Positions 4,597 to 6,279 of a stretch of DNA of 6,279 nucleotides are shown one piece after another. The notes beneath the pieces are model-generated. The model saw only the letters and a program-made list of their open reading frames with translations, had not been told where the DNA came from and did no database searches. Numbering within the stretch: the stretch's first letter is position 1; every line of letters starts with the position of its first letter. The stretch lies in NCBI GenBank assembly GCA_028699365.1, contig JAQVUQ010000170.1:1-6279 (forward strand), read 5' to 3'. The stretch is from UBA5359 sp028699365 [NCBI: bacterium]. GTDB taxonomy: Bacteria > UBP13 > UBA5359. The position numbers and the translations under genes are program-made.

Positions 4597-6279
4597 TCAG
4601 CTTACCGTTGTCATCTCTGCGATCTTACGCTTAACCGTCAAGGCCGCGGTGGGATGATACATTATCAGCAGATCGGCGCCCGCATTGAGCAGACTCATGG
4701 CGGTGGCTATCTCCAGCAGTGCGCCGCGCTCCTCTTCCGGGCCCCACAGCGGGAAGTCGCTTACAGGAGCCTTGCTCTCCTTGGTCCGCGCCACTTCATA
4801 GCCCGGGGTGGCCATCATCGGCATGGCCAGCATGGCATCGCCGGTCAGAGCCGCGGTGCGGATGCGCTCCATCACCGAGTAGGTGTATTCCAGCCCGTAT
4901 CCCAACGCACCGGTGAGGGCGTCGATGACGATCTTATGCGGCGCCAGTCCCATGTTGGTGACCAGAATATTGAGCTGTTTGGCCATGTTCACATCGATGG
5001 GCGTCTGAGTCACTATGCAGTGGTCATAGCCCATGGCGGCGGCGGCAACGGTCTTGTGATTATCCGTCTCCACCCAGTTCAGCAGCAGGTTCTCGCCGGC
5101 AAAGGTGCTGGCCACCTGCTTCATGACCGCGTTGTTCTTCTCGTAATGGCTGGGGCCGGTGACGATGATCGGCACACCGACCGCCTCCAGCACGGACTGT
5201 ACCGTCTGCGCAGCCTCTTCCGGCGACTTGTCGCCGTTGTCCGGGTGCGCGTCTTCCAGCCGGATGCTGATCACTTCCGCGCCCAGCTTGTCCACGCAAT
5301 AGCGGGCCATAGCAGCCGGATCGGTAAGCAGATCTCCGTAAGCAGCCTGCAGGCTGGCCGGATAATTACGCGGCAGCTTGTCGAACACTTCCATGGCTAC
5401 CACCGGGCAATGCCCCGTGTTGCCTTCAAAACTGCGGAACGGCAAGGCCGAAGCTCCGCCCAGTTTCACGGCGGAGGTACGGGTACCGCTGCCGCCCAGC
5501 ACAACCTCGCCGACCGACATATTCACCGTCTCCGCCGGCACGGTAAAGGTAGTTGGAACCACCACCGAGGCGGACGTAATTATACGCTCGATTACGGGAG
5601 CCACCGGAGCTTCGCCGGGGACCGTAGTTGCATCACCAGCACCGGCTGCAACTGCAGGCGGTACCGCCGGAGCACTGACCGGAACCATTCCCGGAACCTG
5701 CCCGAGAGCGCCGCTGTACATCAGCAGCATGTTGGCACCGGCAGTCAACAGATTTACCGCTGTGGAAACCTGCAGTGCGGTCAACTGCTGCTCCGGGGAG
5801 GTTGCCCCGGCAACTGACGGCAGCCCGTTGGCGCGCACCTGGTCGAGCACTGCCATGACGTAGCCCAGACCGTTGACGGCGGAGCCGTCAACGGGGGTTG
5901 TTGGTTGTTGGTTGTTGGTTGTTGGGGTTGAGCTCGTTTGCACGCCTGCGGGGACGTCGGCGACACTTTGGACTGTTCCATGTGTACGCCCTTCAGGCAC
6001 ATCGGCTGGCGCAGCTTCCGCTGCGGCGGCAGGCGTTGCTGCCGGCTGGGCAGCGACTACCGGAGCCGCGGCTGCCTTGCCGCGAGCGGCATCCACTTCC
6101 GCCGCTTCCGGCGACGGCTGGGTAACGTCCCACATTTCCAGCGCCGGATGCTTCATCTTCTCCATGTAAGCCGAGACAGCGGCGGGGTCGGTACCGATAG
6201 TTTCATCGGCGATAAGATCGGCGTAATTCTCTATTCCCAACCGCTTGCCGATCAGTTCCAGATCCTCGCTCAAAGCCCG
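4597..6279 (-). CDS. acsD: Corrinoid iron-sulfur protein, small subunit (CFeSP delta), with long N-terminal extension; 5' end cut off
   Basis: The frame is open to the right edge. The first possible start in view is TTG at 6273, which gives 558 residues (numbering used here), but CGG GCT precedes it in frame and the true start may lie outside. The AcsD/CdhD TIM barrel covers about residues 226-558: LGGASALPFRSFEG (271-284), ENLLLNWVETDNHKT, TQTPIDVNMAKQLNI, IVIDALTGALGYGLEYTYS, ERIRTAALTGD and the end AGADLLIMYHPTA. It pairs with AcsC to bind the corrinoid that shuttles methyl groups to acetyl-CoA synthase. Typical bacterial AcsD is about 310 residues, so some 225 residues are extra: a leading segment (1-50), an Ala/Pro-rich stretch (about 61-92), a PTTNNQQPTT run encoded by heptamer repeats (117-126), a segment resembling the barrel's C-terminal part (about 133-192), and a second Ala/Pro/Val-rich linker (196-227). 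Archaeal CdhD also has an N-terminal extension, but a shorter one. The barrel assignment is firm; the extension's role is unknown. Confidence 0.93.
   Translation of the reverse strand, partial: RALSEDLELIGKRLGIENYADLIADETIGTDPAAVSAYMEKMKHPALEMWDVTQPSPEAAEVDAARGKAAAAPVVAAQPAATPAAAAEAAPADVPEGRTHGTVQSVADVPAGVQTSSTPTTNNQQPTTPVDGSAVNGLGYVMAVLDQVRANGLPSVAGATSPEQQLTALQVSTAVNLLTAGANMLLMYSGALGQVPGMVPVSAPAVPPAVAAGAGDATTVPGEAPVAPVIERIITSASVVVPTTFTVPAETVNMSVGEVVLGGSGTRTSAVKLGGASALPFRSFEGNTGHCPVVAMEVFDKLPRNYPASLQAAYGDLLTDPAAMARYCVDKLGAEVISIRLEDAHPDNGDKSPEEAAQTVQSVLEAVGVPIIVTGPSHYEKNNAVMKQVASTFAGENLLLNWVETDNHKTVAAAAMGYDHCIVTQTPIDVNMAKQLNILVTNMGLAPHKIVIDALTGALGYGLEYTYSVMERIRTAALTGDAMLAMPMMATPGYEVARTKESKAPVSDFPLWGPEEERGALLEIATAMSLLNAGADLLIMYHPTAALTVKRKIAEMTTVS
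5898..5925. repeat. Heptanucleotide tandem repeat (TTGTTGG, 4 perfect units) inside acsD
   Basis: Four identical units in a row within the coding region. On the coding strand they read CCAACAA, giving Thr, Asn, Gln and Pro in the linker at residues 117-126. The repeat has no stop in any frame of that strand. Four units make 28 bases, so gain or loss of one unit would shift the acsD frame. Three units of the same family occur in the spacer at 930-950. Confidence 0.9.

Noticed and set aside
4654-5817. 387-codon open frame on the plus strand opposite acsD
   Set aside because: Its His/Gln/Arg/Gly-rich composition is typical of the reverse strand of a GC-rich gene, and it lies wholly opposite the conserved AcsD barrel and linker.
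5898-5925. CRISPR-like array from tandem repeats
   Set aside because: The units are only 7 bases, directly abutting, without spacers, and no cas genes are present.
5781-6002. 73-codon minus-strand frame within the acsD extension, as a separate small gene or evidence of a frameshift
   Set aside because: The acsD frame is continuous from the window edge to its stop. This alternative frame is Pro/Gln/Ser-rich and stays open mainly because the local repeats lack stops.

Overview
The window is a block of Wood-Ljungdahl (reductive acetyl-CoA) pathway genes, all read from the minus strand. It comes from a strict anaerobe of acetogen-like, syntroph-like or dehalogenator-like metabolism. The DNA looks moderately GC-rich and the Shine-Dalgarno sites are bacterial. 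The phylum is not fixed by what I can see: Firmicutes (Clostridia, Peptococcaceae), Chloroflexota and related anaerobes are all possible. The corrinoid protein large subunit and the activator are of the bacterial type, not the methanogen type.

In transcription order (right to left) the genes are: acsD, small subunit of the corrinoid iron-sulfur protein (4597 to the right edge, 5' end cut off); acsC, large subunit (3083-4426); an acsV/RACo-type ATP-dependent reductive activator with a [2Fe-2S] domain and an ASKHA domain (1060-3000); and a zinc-dependent homocysteine S-methyltransferase domain (1-891, 3' end cut off, possibly the start of a MetH-type methionine synthase). The spacers are about 170, 82 and 168 bases. 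None holds a convincing terminator, so the four genes are probably one operon whose promoter lies beyond the right edge.

AcsC and AcsD form the methyl carrier between methyltetrahydrofolate and acetyl-CoA synthase. The activator rescues the carrier when its cobalt is oxidised to Co(II). The methyltransferase links the same one-carbon and cobalamin chemistry to methionine. AcsE, AcsB and CODH genes are not in the window.

The less ordinary content is as follows. AcsD carries about 225 extra N-terminal residues, including a shortened copy of the last part of its own TIM barrel between Ala/Pro-rich linkers. Heptanucleotide repeats occur inside the acsD linker, in the last codons of acsV, and in the spacer before the methyltransferase. 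The three spacers share short sequence blocks. The acsC leader has its strong Shine-Dalgarno site 50 bases from the ATG, with an inverted repeat that could bring the two together. No RNA genes, CRISPR array, insertion sequence or attachment site was seen.
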